Shown here piece after piece: positions 5,885-12,522 of a stretch of 27,527 nucleotides of DNA. The stretch's first letter is position 1. Each line of letters begins with the position of its first letter. The stretch is from an uncultured Collinsella sp. (GTDB taxonomy: Bacteria; Actinomycetota; Coriobacteriia; Coriobacteriales; Coriobacteriaceae). The position numbers were made by a program, and so were the translations under genes. The notes beneath the pieces are model-generated. The model was not told the origin of the DNA. It made no database searches and saw only the letters and a list, made by a program, of their open reading frames with translations. The stretch is taken from the NCBI GenBank assembly GCA_900551555.1, contig URWC01000005.1, positions 1 through 27,527 of the forward strand. Direction: 5' to 3'.

Positions 5885-8326
5885 GTGGCAGAGCGTCCGA
5901 CATACAGGCTCAGGTTTCTCGATCCCAAAAAGCGCTTTCCGGCGATGCCCGAGCAGCCTGCGGGGCGCTCATATGGCGTGGTCTGGAAACTCTTTGGCGA
6001 GGATCAGCATGAATCTTGTTATGTCGTCGAATTCGTTGGCAAAAGTCATGTGTCGCTTTTGGGCTACGTAAGCGTTTCGGGTGAGGTGTACAAGGTGGAC
6101 CGCCCCGTCAGCGAGGCTCCGCTGCCCAACGATCCCGACATGGAACTGGTCCTTGACGAGTCGGATTCCGGTATTGGTGAGATCATGGTAAGGGAAGCCA
6201 ACGGTGCAATGCGCGCGTGTGCGCAAACTGCCGGCTCTCCCGAAGGCCCCATGCGCGAGCAGTCCGACCACGAGACATGGAATTCGACCCGCGCCCTTCC
6301 TTACGGCGAGTTCATGGCCTCGATGTTCTTGCGTTACGTGATATTTGCCAACTCCGAAAGCGCTATTGTGAACACGGCGGACGCCGGCGGACTCGACGAG
6401 GGTATGCAAAACGTTGTCGACAAGATCAAGCTCGTAAAGTTGTCCGAGCCGGTCGAGGTGTTTTTGGGCTTTAACACGGCACCGCTCCCCGATGCTATCG
6501 AGACGCTGCTTTACCGCGTTGACCATGCCGAGAATCCGAGCGGTATCGAGCGCTATGCCGCCGCCCTTATGAGCGAAATTGACTTGCCCCGCCTGCGCAC
6601 CATCGCTGCCAAGTCCGAGATGAGCCTGGCTCGCATTGATCGCTCAAAGATTTTCTATCTCAATTTTGATCGTAGCCTGTTGGACCAGGACGAGATTGAC
6701 ATGCTGCTTGCCATCGAGTGCCGTCTCAACCGCCTCTCCGGCATCCTTGAGCGCATCGGGGCCGGATTGGTCCCTGCGGCATCCTCGCCGAGCCTTGAGG
6801 GCTGCGCGCTCTTTGATGCGTGGCATATCGCCAAGACGACCAACGATGTTCCCCGACTGCTCGATACGGCTTCGAGCGATAACCCGTGGGGCAAGCCGGG
6901 TACGGTGGCTTGCCAGCCGGGCGGCGAGTGGGACGTGCGCACCCGTTTTGCGCGAATCGTTGAGGCGCTCAACGTGGTCACGCGGCTCGACTATACCTAT
7001 CGGGCAAACGTTGCCGAGGGGATTATGCTCGTTCGGTTTGGGCAGTCTGTCGTTGATGCCATGCCGCAACGTGAATACGACGCTCAGGATGACGCCTGGC
7101 GCGAGCTGGACGAGGACACGCGGGCGATCTGGGCCGCGGAGCACGATGCGCGCGTGGCACTCACGCTTGCGGCAGCGTGTTTTGCCGCGGGCACCTGCAT
7201 CACGCGCTGCTATGTGCAGATTGCTGCTACCGACAGTGAGCAGGGCGAGCGCGTTGTCGCAACGTATTTCTTTGGGCGTGCGGCCTATCTGGCCGATTGC
7301 GTGCCTGTCGCCAAGGATCTTGAGAACATGGACATGGACGATATGCCGTGCAAGCGTGTGCTTGAGGCGTATGAGTCAACCGCTCCGGAGACGATTGAGC
7401 CTGCGGAGGTTCATGCTCGTCCGCGTGATGACCATCGCACGCTGCCGCCGGCGCTGCGCAATCTGCTGCTTGCCGATACGGCTGACGAGTTGGAGGTCAT
7501 GGAAGAGGACGACGACCCATACGTGGCCCGTGTTGTTGAATTGCGCGAGCAGGCAAAAGTCGACCGTACAGGTGCTTTTGAAGGCTTTTCCCGTCTTGTC
7601 GAGGAGTTGGAGGCTAAGTGCGCCGTCGCCGAGCTTTTAGCGACAGGTCCGGTTCAAACGCAGTTTTGCGATAACCAGCTGGTGCGCATGGTGCTACCGG
7701 TGTTGGAAGAAGACGACTCTGTGCGAATCCTTCGTGCGCCCGATGCGCTGTACTTTGCCCAGCACGAGATCTGCAGCTTTTACGCCGAGCAAGAGGACTT
7801 TGAACGAGCACTGCCCGAGGTGCGCCATCTTTACGATCTGGCGCGCTCGTCCATGCAATCGCACTTTGCACTCATCAACGTGCTTGCGCGTCTGGAGCGC
7901 TTTGACGAGATTATCGAGGTGGCGCGCCACGGCCTACGTATTGCCAGCGATCGTTCTGCAATTGGCTACCTGTTCTATCGCTTGGCGTTTGCCTATTGGA
8001 ATTGCGATCAGCTCGACCTGGCGCTGGCTTGTTACCGTCTAGTGCCGCGCGGCGAGGAGTCGGGCAGCAGCGCGCTGGAAGAAATGCAGGGCCTTATGAA
8101 CGAGATGGGCGTCAGCGAGCCTCCGACGTTCGAAGAAGCGGTTGAGACCATCCACAAGGCTGGACTCGAGCTGCCGCCAGTGTCCGCCGTGACGAATCAG
8201 CTGGCAGATGCCGCTGTTCAACTGGTCGACAACGGCTTCTTTTTCCTGGCACGCGGTTGCATCTACCAAATGTGGCGCACTATGGGCAACGACGAGCTCG
8301 GCTCCCTCAACCGCTCGCTGGGGTAG
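5885..8326 (+). CDS. Large hypothetical protein with TPR-like C-terminus (813 aa)
   Basis: I do not recognise the first ~600 residues. The protein is acidic, with no signal peptide or clear membrane helix, so it is probably cytoplasmic. The start is GTG at 5885, with AGGGTGAT 5 nt upstream. Residues ~615-715 look like repeated helical hairpins (ALYFAQHEICSFYAEQEDFE, then ALINVLARLERFDEIIEVAR, then LFYRLAFAYWNCDQLDLALA). The A/Y/L and D-x-A spacing resembles tetratricopeptide repeats, suggesting a protein-protein interaction role. A small hairpin (GTCGCGG/CCGCGAC, 5829-5847) lies in the leader, and TAAGAT (5812-5817) could be a -10. It is monocistronic as far as I can see: tRNA-Arg with its own terminator precedes it, and 161 bp separate it from the ATPase gene. 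Confidence 0.9.
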   Translation: MAERPTYRLRFLDPKKRFPAMPEQPAGRSYGVVWKLFGEDQHESCYVVEFVGKSHVSLLGYVSVSGEVYKVDRPVSEAPLPNDPDMELVLDESDSGIGEIMVREANGAMRACAQTAGSPEGPMREQSDHETWNSTRALPYGEFMASMFLRYVIFANSESAIVNTADAGGLDEGMQNVVDKIKLVKLSEPVEVFLGFNTAPLPDAIETLLYRVDHAENPSGIERYAAALMSEIDLPRLRTIAAKSEMSLARIDRSKIFYLNFDRSLLDQDEIDMLLAIECRLNRLSGILERIGAGLVPAASSPSLEGCALFDAWHIAKTTNDVPRLLDTASSDNPWGKPGTVACQPGGEWDVRTRFARIVEALNVVTRLDYTYRANVAEGIMLVRFGQSVVDAMPQREYDAQDDAWRELDEDTRAIWAAEHDARVALTLAAACFAAGTCITRCYVQIAATDSEQGERVVATYFFGRAAYLADCVPVAKDLENMDMDDMPCKRVLEAYESTAPETIEPAEVHARPRDDHRTLPPALRNLLLADTADELEVMEEDDDPYVARVVELREQAKVDRTGAFEGFSRLVEELEAKCAVAELLATGPVQTQFCDNQLVRMVLPVLEEDDSVRILRAPDALYFAQHEICSFYAEQEDFERALPEVRHLYDLARSSMQSHFALINVLARLERFDEIIEVARHGLRIASDRSAIGYLFYRLAFAYWNCDQLDLALACYRLVPRGEESGSSALEEMQGLMNEMGVSEPPTFEEAVETIHKAGLELPPVSAVTNQLADAAVQLVDNGFFFLARGCIYQMWRTMGNDELGSLNRSLG

Positions 8327-8415
8327 GGGCGATATAGAGGGGCCGCACCGCGCTATTTGTATCGGCGCGGGCGGGAGGGCCCGACAGAATCGGTAAGGCA
8401 TAAAGCCGCCGAGCC

Positions 8416-8472
8416 TGCTAAAACTGTTAAACTCTGCTAAAGTTGCTAAACTTTGTTAAAGTTGTTAAAACT
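8416..8472. repeat. Three tandem 19-bp repeats upstream of the ATPase gene
   Basis: Units at 8416-8434, 8435-8453 and 8454-8472 share 15 of 19 positions between neighbours. Each contains two TG(C/T)TAAA half-units, giving six copies spaced 9, 10, 9, 10 and 9 bp, close to one helical turn. The array ends 15 bp before the ATG at 8488. An operator array or promoter-embedded repeat is plausible. Confidence 0.8.
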
Positions 8473-8487
8473 GGCAGAGGAGGTCGA

Positions 8488-9570
8488 ATGTCAAAAGCTA
8501 TTAATCCCTTTAAGCCAACAGCGGGCATGAATCCACCTGAGCTTATCGGACGCGACGCTGTTTTGGATGACTTTGCCGAAGCTCTTGAGAATGGCCCTGG
8601 TGCCCCCGATCGACTCATGCGCATCTCGGGTGTCCGAGGCACGGGTAAAACGGTGCTCCTCAACGCATTGGGCGATCTTGCGCGCAAAAAAGGATTCGAG
8701 GTTGTCGACGTCGCCTCAAATGCCGGTTTTTGCGACAGAATTCTCGAGGCTCTGCTGCGAAATGTTCGTCTTGCATCAATGTCGATTTCCCCATCGATTT
8801 TAGGAGTCAGCCTTGGCTCCGTAGAGCTGTCGAAGTCAGCCTCTCATCTGGGGGAGGCGATGTACGATGCCGCGAAGCGAGGTGGTTTGCTCATCACACT
8901 CGATGAGATTCAGGACGCCTCAACTGAGGAAATGCGCGAGCTGGGTAATGAAATGCAGCTCTTGATTCGCCAAGGGGCGAATGTCGCCTTTGCATTCGCT
9001 GGTTTGCCAACCTCGGTGGATGGCGTGGTGGTGGATGATACGTTGACGTTCCTTCAGAGGGCGAAGCATATCGAGCTCACGCGGCTTTCAGATTTTGAAG
9101 TCGGCGGATCGTTTGAGGATACGATGAGGCGTGCGGGCAAGGAACTCGACGAAGGCGTTGCTGAGCTTTTAACAAAGGCTTCGGCAGGCTATCCCTTTAT
9201 GGTCCAGTTGGTCGGATATTACGCTTGGCAGGTTGCTGCGCGCAGCGGGTCGGAGAGCGTGAGTGAAGAGGCGGCTCGCAAGGGTGTCCAGGCGGCTCTT
9301 GATAGTTTCAATGCCATGGTGATTGCCCCCGCGCTGCGCAGGGTGTCGGAGCGGCAGTTTCAATATCTCGCGGCGATGGCGCAATGCGAAGGCGGCGAGA
9401 TTACGAACGGTGATATTGCCAAAAAGATGGGATTGCCGGCGAATAAAGTCGGGTCGTATCGCAAACGTCTGATCGATACGGGACTGATTGAGCCTGCCGG
9501 CTACGGCTGTGTTTCGTTTGCAATTCCGTACATGCGCGATTATCTGTTGGAGACCATTCGAGCGGACTAA
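8488..9570 (+). CDS. P-loop ATP-binding protein with helix-turn-helix-like C-terminus
   Basis: The 360-residue protein resembles AAA_16/STAND-type and archaeal-ATPase-like NTPases. The N-terminus has the characteristic IGRDAVLDDFAEAL lead-in. Walker A is GVRGTGKT (residues 48-55), Walker B is GLLITLDEIQDA (133-144), and a sensor-like strand VAFAFAGLPTS follows at about 166-176. A helical lid lies at about 200-280. Residues ~287-345 look like a winged helix (RQFQYLAAMAQCEGGEITNG, then KKMGLPANKVGSYRKRLID, then GLIEP), so nucleotide-dependent DNA binding is likely. The ATG at 8488 follows AGAGGAGGT; upstream in-frame TTG starts are ignored. It is a lone gene with repeat arrays on both sides. 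The target and biological role are unknown; regulation or defence-type signalling are both open. Confidence 0.88.
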   Translation: MSKAINPFKPTAGMNPPELIGRDAVLDDFAEALENGPGAPDRLMRISGVRGTGKTVLLNALGDLARKKGFEVVDVASNAGFCDRILEALLRNVRLASMSISPSILGVSLGSVELSKSASHLGEAMYDAAKRGGLLITLDEIQDASTEEMRELGNEMQLLIRQGANVAFAFAGLPTSVDGVVVDDTLTFLQRAKHIELTRLSDFEVGGSFEDTMRRAGKELDEGVAELLTKASAGYPFMVQLVGYYAWQVAARSGSESVSEEAARKGVQAALDSFNAMVIAPALRRVSERQFQYLAAMAQCEGGEITNGDIAKKMGLPANKVGSYRKRLIDTGLIEPAGYGCVSFAIPYMRDYLLETIRAD

Positions 9571-9616
9571 TAAAGACTGGAGGCATCGACGCCGCCGCTG
9601 TGGTTGCCCCCGCATC

Positions 9617-9760
9617 TTTGTCTCAATCTGTAACATCTAGAGGGGATTACGGCATGCAGGTGTTTCAGATTGAGACATTTGCGGATGGCGCTGACTGTTT
9701 GTCTAAATCTGTAACATCTGGACGAAGATTCGGCCTGTAACTGTTACAAATTGAGATGAT
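9617..9760. repeat. Four copies of a ~20-bp motif in alternating orientation
   Basis: The motif TGTCTCAATCTGTAACATCT occurs at 9617-9638 (plus), 9659-9680 (minus), 9698-9719 (plus) and 9739-9760 (minus), each with one to several changes. Centres are 42, 39 and 41 bp apart, about four helical turns. The array fills most of the gap between the ATPase stop and the tRNA-Ser promoter. The 9571-9850 gap holds no gene that I can support. Confidence 0.8.
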
Positions 9761-9807
9761 TGGCTGAGACGTCTACTGGCAAATCGGAATCGCTCCAAAA
9801 TTCCCCC

Positions 9808-9836
9808 TTGCCCATCCTTGGCTGTTTGGTTACTAT
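9808..9836 (+). promoter_or_regulatory. Promoter of tRNA-Ser
   Basis: TTGCCC (9808-9813), a 17-nt spacer and TACTAT (9831-9836) lie 14 bp before the tRNA 5' end. Confidence 0.65.
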
Positions 9837-9850
9837 AGAACGGCTGTTAC

Positions 9851-9941
9851 GGAGAGCTGACCGAGAGGCCGAAGGTGCTCGCCTGCTAAGCGAGTATGCC
9901 CCAAAAGGGCATCTGGGGTTCGAATCCCCAGCTCTCCGCCA
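9851..9941 (+). tRNA. tRNA-Ser (anticodon GCT)
   Basis: The acceptor GGAGAGC pairs with GCTCTCC, with discriminator G and an encoded CCA. The anticodon stem CTCGC/GCGAG holds the loop CTGCTAA, giving anticodon GCT, which reads AGC and AGU. A long class II variable arm (ATGCCCC-AAAA-GGGCAT) and the T-arm TGGGG-TTCGAAT-CCCCA complete a serine tRNA of 91 nt. Confidence 0.97.
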
Positions 9942-9955
9942 GTAAGACTTTAAAG

Positions 9956-9981
9956 AAGGGTTCCGAAAGGGGCCCTTTTTT
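9956..9981 (+). terminator. Intrinsic terminator after tRNA-Ser
   Basis: AAGGGTTCC (9956-9964) pairs with GGGGCCCTT (9969-9977) around the GAAA loop, followed by a T-tract. Confidence 0.9.
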
Positions 9982-9995
9982 AGTTGAACCACGTT

Positions 9996-10123
9996 AGCTG
10001 GGGATTCGAACCCGAGAGGGCACGGGCGTTAAGCAAACGCGAAAGCGTTTGTAGCCCGTGGGAGAAAAGCTGCCAGGCTTTGAAGCCGGAGGGCATGCGC
10101 AGCGTGCCCGGACATCCCCAGCT
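9996..10123 (+). other. Candidate structured RNA / tRNA-Ser-derived segment with four-way-junction potential
   Basis: A 10-bp perfect closing stem AGCTGGGGAT (9996-10005) / ATCCCCAGCT (10114-10123) encloses three hairpins. The first is CACGGGC/GCCCGTG (10021-10060) with an inner CAAACGC-GAAA-GCGTTTG. The second is GGCTT/AAGCC (10076-10087). The third is GGGCATGC/GCGTGCCC (10091-10109). The GNRA-type GAAA loop favours a plus-strand transcript. A terminator follows at 10146. The outer arms derive from the tRNA-Ser T-arm. No normal anticodon or T-arm can be assigned, so it is not called a tRNA. Confidence 0.5.
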
Positions 10124-10145
10124 CTCCGCCAGTACGAATTTGAAG

Positions 10146-10171
10146 AAGGGTCCCATTTGGGGTCCTTTTTT
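10146..10171 (+). terminator. Second intrinsic terminator, downstream of the duplicated tRNA 3' end
   Basis: AAGGGTCCC (10146-10154) pairs with GGGGTCCTT (10159-10167, two G-U pairs) around ATTT, then a T-run. It parallels the terminator at 9956. Confidence 0.8.
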
Positions 10172-10206
10172 ATTATCAAGAATGGCGGCTGGGGATTCGA
10201 ACCCTC

Positions 10207-10238
10207 AAAAAGGAGGCATCCTTTCGGACGCCTCCTTT
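10207..10238 (-). terminator. Intrinsic terminator of the D,D-carboxypeptidase gene
   Basis: On the minus strand, AAAGGAGGC pairs with GCCTCCTTT (10209-10238), with a small inner CC/GG stem, and is followed by further T residues (complement of 10207-10208). It lies 25 bp past the stop of the gene at 10263. Confidence 0.85.
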
Positions 10239-10262
10239 CAGTGGACTTATTATTCTTGCGCC

Positions 10263-11603
10263 CTACATCTCAGGAGCCTTGGCTACGGTCTCGCTCTCTG
10301 CCGCAAGTGGGCGGTTGTCGATGCGGCGGCCCAAGCGATCGAGCTTCACGAGCAGCCATTCAATGGGATTCGGCCCTGCGCCTTCCTCGTCGGCAACCAG
10401 GTCCATGACGGCGATCTTGGTGCCGTCCTGCTTGAGTGTAACGCTGCCCACCTTGTCGCCCACATGCACCGTGCCCGAAAGATCGTCGTAGCTAACCTTT
10501 TCGGTCACCTCGCCGGCAAGAGAAAACACGGTCGCTTGCGCCGTGGGATCGGCGAGCGTGGCGTCGATTGTCTTATCCGTCCAGTCGGTTTGACTAATGC
10601 GCGCCATAAGCGGGTTGCCGTTGGCGGTCTTTTCTTGCGTGTTGGCGATTGCGACCGTCACCTTGTGGTCGTAGTACCAGTTGGCAAGGGTGGCGGTATC
10701 GGTAAAGCGCTGATCGGTGGTGGTGGAGTTCAAAATAACGGTGTAGATCTCGTCGCCATCGCGGTTGTAGGCACCCGTAAAGCAATAGCCTGCATCGTCG
10801 GTGGTGCCAGTCTTGCCACCGATGTTGCCATCTTGACCCAGCAAATAGTTATGCGTGTCCATGGAATGCGAATGGTCGGTGCCGTCGGCGCCCGTGACCT
10901 CGATCCAGGAATCCTCGCTCGCTACGACCTCGCGAATCGTGTCGTTTTTCATGGCCTCCTGCATCATCAGCGCTACGTCGTGTGCGGTTGAGTGCATATC
11001 GCCAGCCCACTCATCAAAGTCCAGACCATGCGGGTTTTCAAAAAGCGTACCGGTGCAGCCGAGCTTCTTAGCGCGCTCGTTCATGGCCTTCACAAATGTG
11101 GCCTCGGCGTCTTTGGTCTTAGGGTCGATCTTCTTGCCCACATATTCGGCGAGAACGATGGCGGCGTCGTTGCCCGAGGGAATCATCAGGCCGCGCAGTG
11201 CCTGCTCCACGGTAAGCTCGTCGCCTTCGAGCAAGCCAGCGGTCGAATTACCCACGGTGGCTGCGGCGTTGCTCACCGTGACCTTCTCGTCCATCTTGCA
11301 ATTCTCGATGGTTAGGATTGCGGTCATGACCTTGGTGATCGAGGCAATCTTGACCTGCTCATCGGCGCCGCGGGCATAGTAGACGGTGCCGTCTTTGCCC
11401 ATGACGAGGGCATTGGTCGCATCGATATCGGGCAGGTTTTCGGCCGTGATGCCGCGCACATCGGCGGTTTTGCCGCAAACATTGTCGGTCGTGAGCACTT
11501 GGGCGCCGGCGACGGTGGGCGCGCCAGCGGCAAGGGCGATAGCGCAGACAAAGCCGGCGGCAAGCTGGGCTGAGCACTTTGCAAAAGAGGTGAGGGGCTT
11601 CAC
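10263..11603 (-). CDS. D-alanyl-D-alanine carboxypeptidase (PBP5 type, peptidase S11)
   Basis: The 446-residue exported penicillin-binding protein removes the terminal D-Ala from peptidoglycan stem peptides. A signal peptide is visible (basic start, then LAAGFVCAIALAAG, predicted cut after AGA near residue 34). The active-site motifs are in order: SITK at 88-91 (nucleophile Ser88), SGN at 143-145 and KTG at 264-266. A beta-rich C-terminal domain follows (about 340-410), with an amphipathic EWLLVKLDRLGRRI segment near the end that could attach to the membrane. I chose GTG at 11603 because it leaves a proper signal peptide and lies downstream of a -10-like TATACT; an in-frame ATG further upstream would place the -10 inside the gene. 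The ribosome-binding site is weak. It is divergent from a VanRS-like sensor system, which suggests envelope control of its expression. Confidence 0.93.
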   Translation of the reverse strand: MKPLTSFAKCSAQLAAGFVCAIALAAGAPTVAGAQVLTTDNVCGKTADVRGITAENLPDIDATNALVMGKDGTVYYARGADEQVKIASITKVMTAILTIENCKMDEKVTVSNAAATVGNSTAGLLEGDELTVEQALRGLMIPSGNDAAIVLAEYVGKKIDPKTKDAEATFVKAMNERAKKLGCTGTLFENPHGLDFDEWAGDMHSTAHDVALMMQEAMKNDTIREVVASEDSWIEVTGADGTDHSHSMDTHNYLLGQDGNIGGKTGTTDDAGYCFTGAYNRDGDEIYTVILNSTTTDQRFTDTATLANWYYDHKVTVAIANTQEKTANGNPLMARISQTDWTDKTIDATLADPTAQATVFSLAGEVTEKVSYDDLSGTVHVGDKVGSVTLKQDGTKIAVMDLVADEEGAGPNPIEWLLVKLDRLGRRIDNRPLAAESETVAKAPEM

Positions 11604-11642
11604 GGATTTCGCTTTCGACGGGATGGTCTCTTCTGGAACTAG

Positions 11643-11648
11643 AGTATA
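11643..11648 (-). promoter_or_regulatory. Candidate -10 element of the carboxypeptidase gene
   Basis: TATACT on the minus strand lies 40 bp upstream of the GTG at 11603. The matching -35 (TGATCG at 11666-11671) is poor. Confidence 0.4.
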
Positions 11649-11720
11649 TCGTTTGCCGGCGTCGGCGATCATCGCGTGCGTGCGTGGCCCACATCCGCTC
11701 CCGAACGGGCACAAGGGTGC

Positions 11721-11780
11721 TTAAGGCCGACTTAATCACCCACGCTTGTTGTGTGTGGCGTGCGTCGCCTCGGGCATAAT
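11721..11780 (+). promoter_or_regulatory. Divergent regulatory region with TTAAG-N5-CTTAA palindrome and candidate -10
   Basis: TTAAGGCCGACTTAA (11721-11735) is a perfect 5-bp dyad with a 5-nt gap. CATAAT (11775-11780) is a likely -10 for the response regulator gene starting at 11801. The dyad may be a site for that regulator. Confidence 0.35.
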
Positions 11781-11800
11781 GGAGCGCGAGAGGAGCACGC

Positions 11801-12496
11801 ATGAACGAGCGCATACTGGTAGTTGATGACGAGAAGGCCATCGCCGACTTGGTTGGTATCTACCTTACAAAAGAGGGCTTTGATGTCCAGATTGCCTATA
11901 GCGGGGCCGATGCCGCCAAGGCAATCTTGGAGCAGGAGTTCGATCTGGCGCTGCTGGATGTCATGCTGCCCGATATCGATGGGTTTGAGCTGCTGCGTAC
12001 GATCCGTTCCAGCCATACCTATCCCGTGATCATGCTGACGGCGCGCGATGCCCAGCAAGACAAGATCGGAGGCCTTTCGCTTGGCGCGGACGATTACGTG
12101 GTCAAGCCGTTCCGCCCGCTGGAGCTCATCGCGCGCGTGCACGCTCAGCTTCGCCGCTACACCAGCTACGGTAGCCGTGCACAGGCGGCCGAGTCGCCGA
12201 CCATTCAGCTCGACGGCTTGGAGATCAACCGCGACGCTCGTTCCGTGACGGTGGACGGTGCACCGGTACGCCTCACACCCACCGAGTATTCAATCTTGCT
12301 GTATCTGGTCGAGCATCGCGGCAGCGTGGTGGCCGTGGAGGACCTGTTCCGCGCGGTGTGGAACGAGGATTTTATGCCCGGCTCCAACAATACGGTGATG
12401 GTGCACATTCGCCACTTGCGCGAAAAGATCGGCGACGACGCACAAAAGCCACGCTTTATCAAAAACGTCTGGGGCGTCGGCTACATCATCGAATAA
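11801..12496 (+). CDS. VanR-like response regulator (OmpR/PhoB family)
   Basis: The 231-residue protein has an N-terminal receiver domain: acidic pocket DDE at 9-11, phospho-acceptor Asp53 in LLDVMLPDIDG, Thr80 and Lys102 in YVVKPFRPLELIARV. The C-terminal winged-helix DNA-binding domain (about 133-231) contains LTPTEYSILLYLVEH and VMVHIRHLREKIG, ending GVGYIIE. The SHTYPVIMLTARD and KPFRPLELIARVHAQLRRY segments closely resemble VanR of glycopeptide resistance systems as I remember it. GAGAGGAG precedes the ATG by 5 nt. Its kinase starts 26 bp after the stop codon. No vanHAX-type ligase genes are in the window, so resistance cannot be inferred; cell-wall stress sensing is more likely. Confidence 0.93.
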   Translation: MNERILVVDDEKAIADLVGIYLTKEGFDVQIAYSGADAAKAILEQEFDLALLDVMLPDIDGFELLRTIRSSHTYPVIMLTARDAQQDKIGGLSLGADDYVVKPFRPLELIARVHAQLRRYTSYGSRAQAAESPTIQLDGLEINRDARSVTVDGAPVRLTPTEYSILLYLVEHRGSVVAVEDLFRAVWNEDFMPGSNNTVMVHIRHLREKIGDDAQKPRFIKNVWGVGYIIE

Positions 12497-12522
12497 CGCT
12501 TTTCGCTTGTGAGGATCTTGAT

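Larger units (their letters stand above)
9924..10204. repeat. Repeated tRNA-Ser 3'-end fragments, direct and inverted
   Basis: The 21-nt tRNA 3' end at 9924-9944 recurs exactly at 10114-10134. Each copy is followed by a similar terminator and then by an inverted T-arm fragment: 9996-10013 matches 18 nt of the tRNA in reverse complement, and 10188-10204 matches 17 nt. The ~320-bp stretch from 9942 to 10262 contains these fragments, the structured segment and three terminators, but no protein gene I can support. Confidence 0.8.

Noticed and set aside
8416..9760. CRISPR array
   Set aside because: The repeats are short, either directly tandem without spacers (8416-8472) or alternating in orientation (9617-9760), and no cas genes are present.
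9996..10131. Selenocysteine tRNA on the minus strand (a TTCAAA loop is visible)
   Set aside because: The candidate anticodon stem has a mismatch, and the 5' GGAGAGCT has no matching 3' acceptor strand. The closing stem would consume the T-arm. The resemblance comes from tRNA-Ser-derived ends.
9984..10991. A 335-codon plus-strand open frame across the tRNA-Ser downstream region
   Set aside because: It reads through tRNA fragments and terminators and then runs antisense to the D,D-carboxypeptidase gene. The GFEP-like start is the usual artefact of translating a tRNA T-arm.
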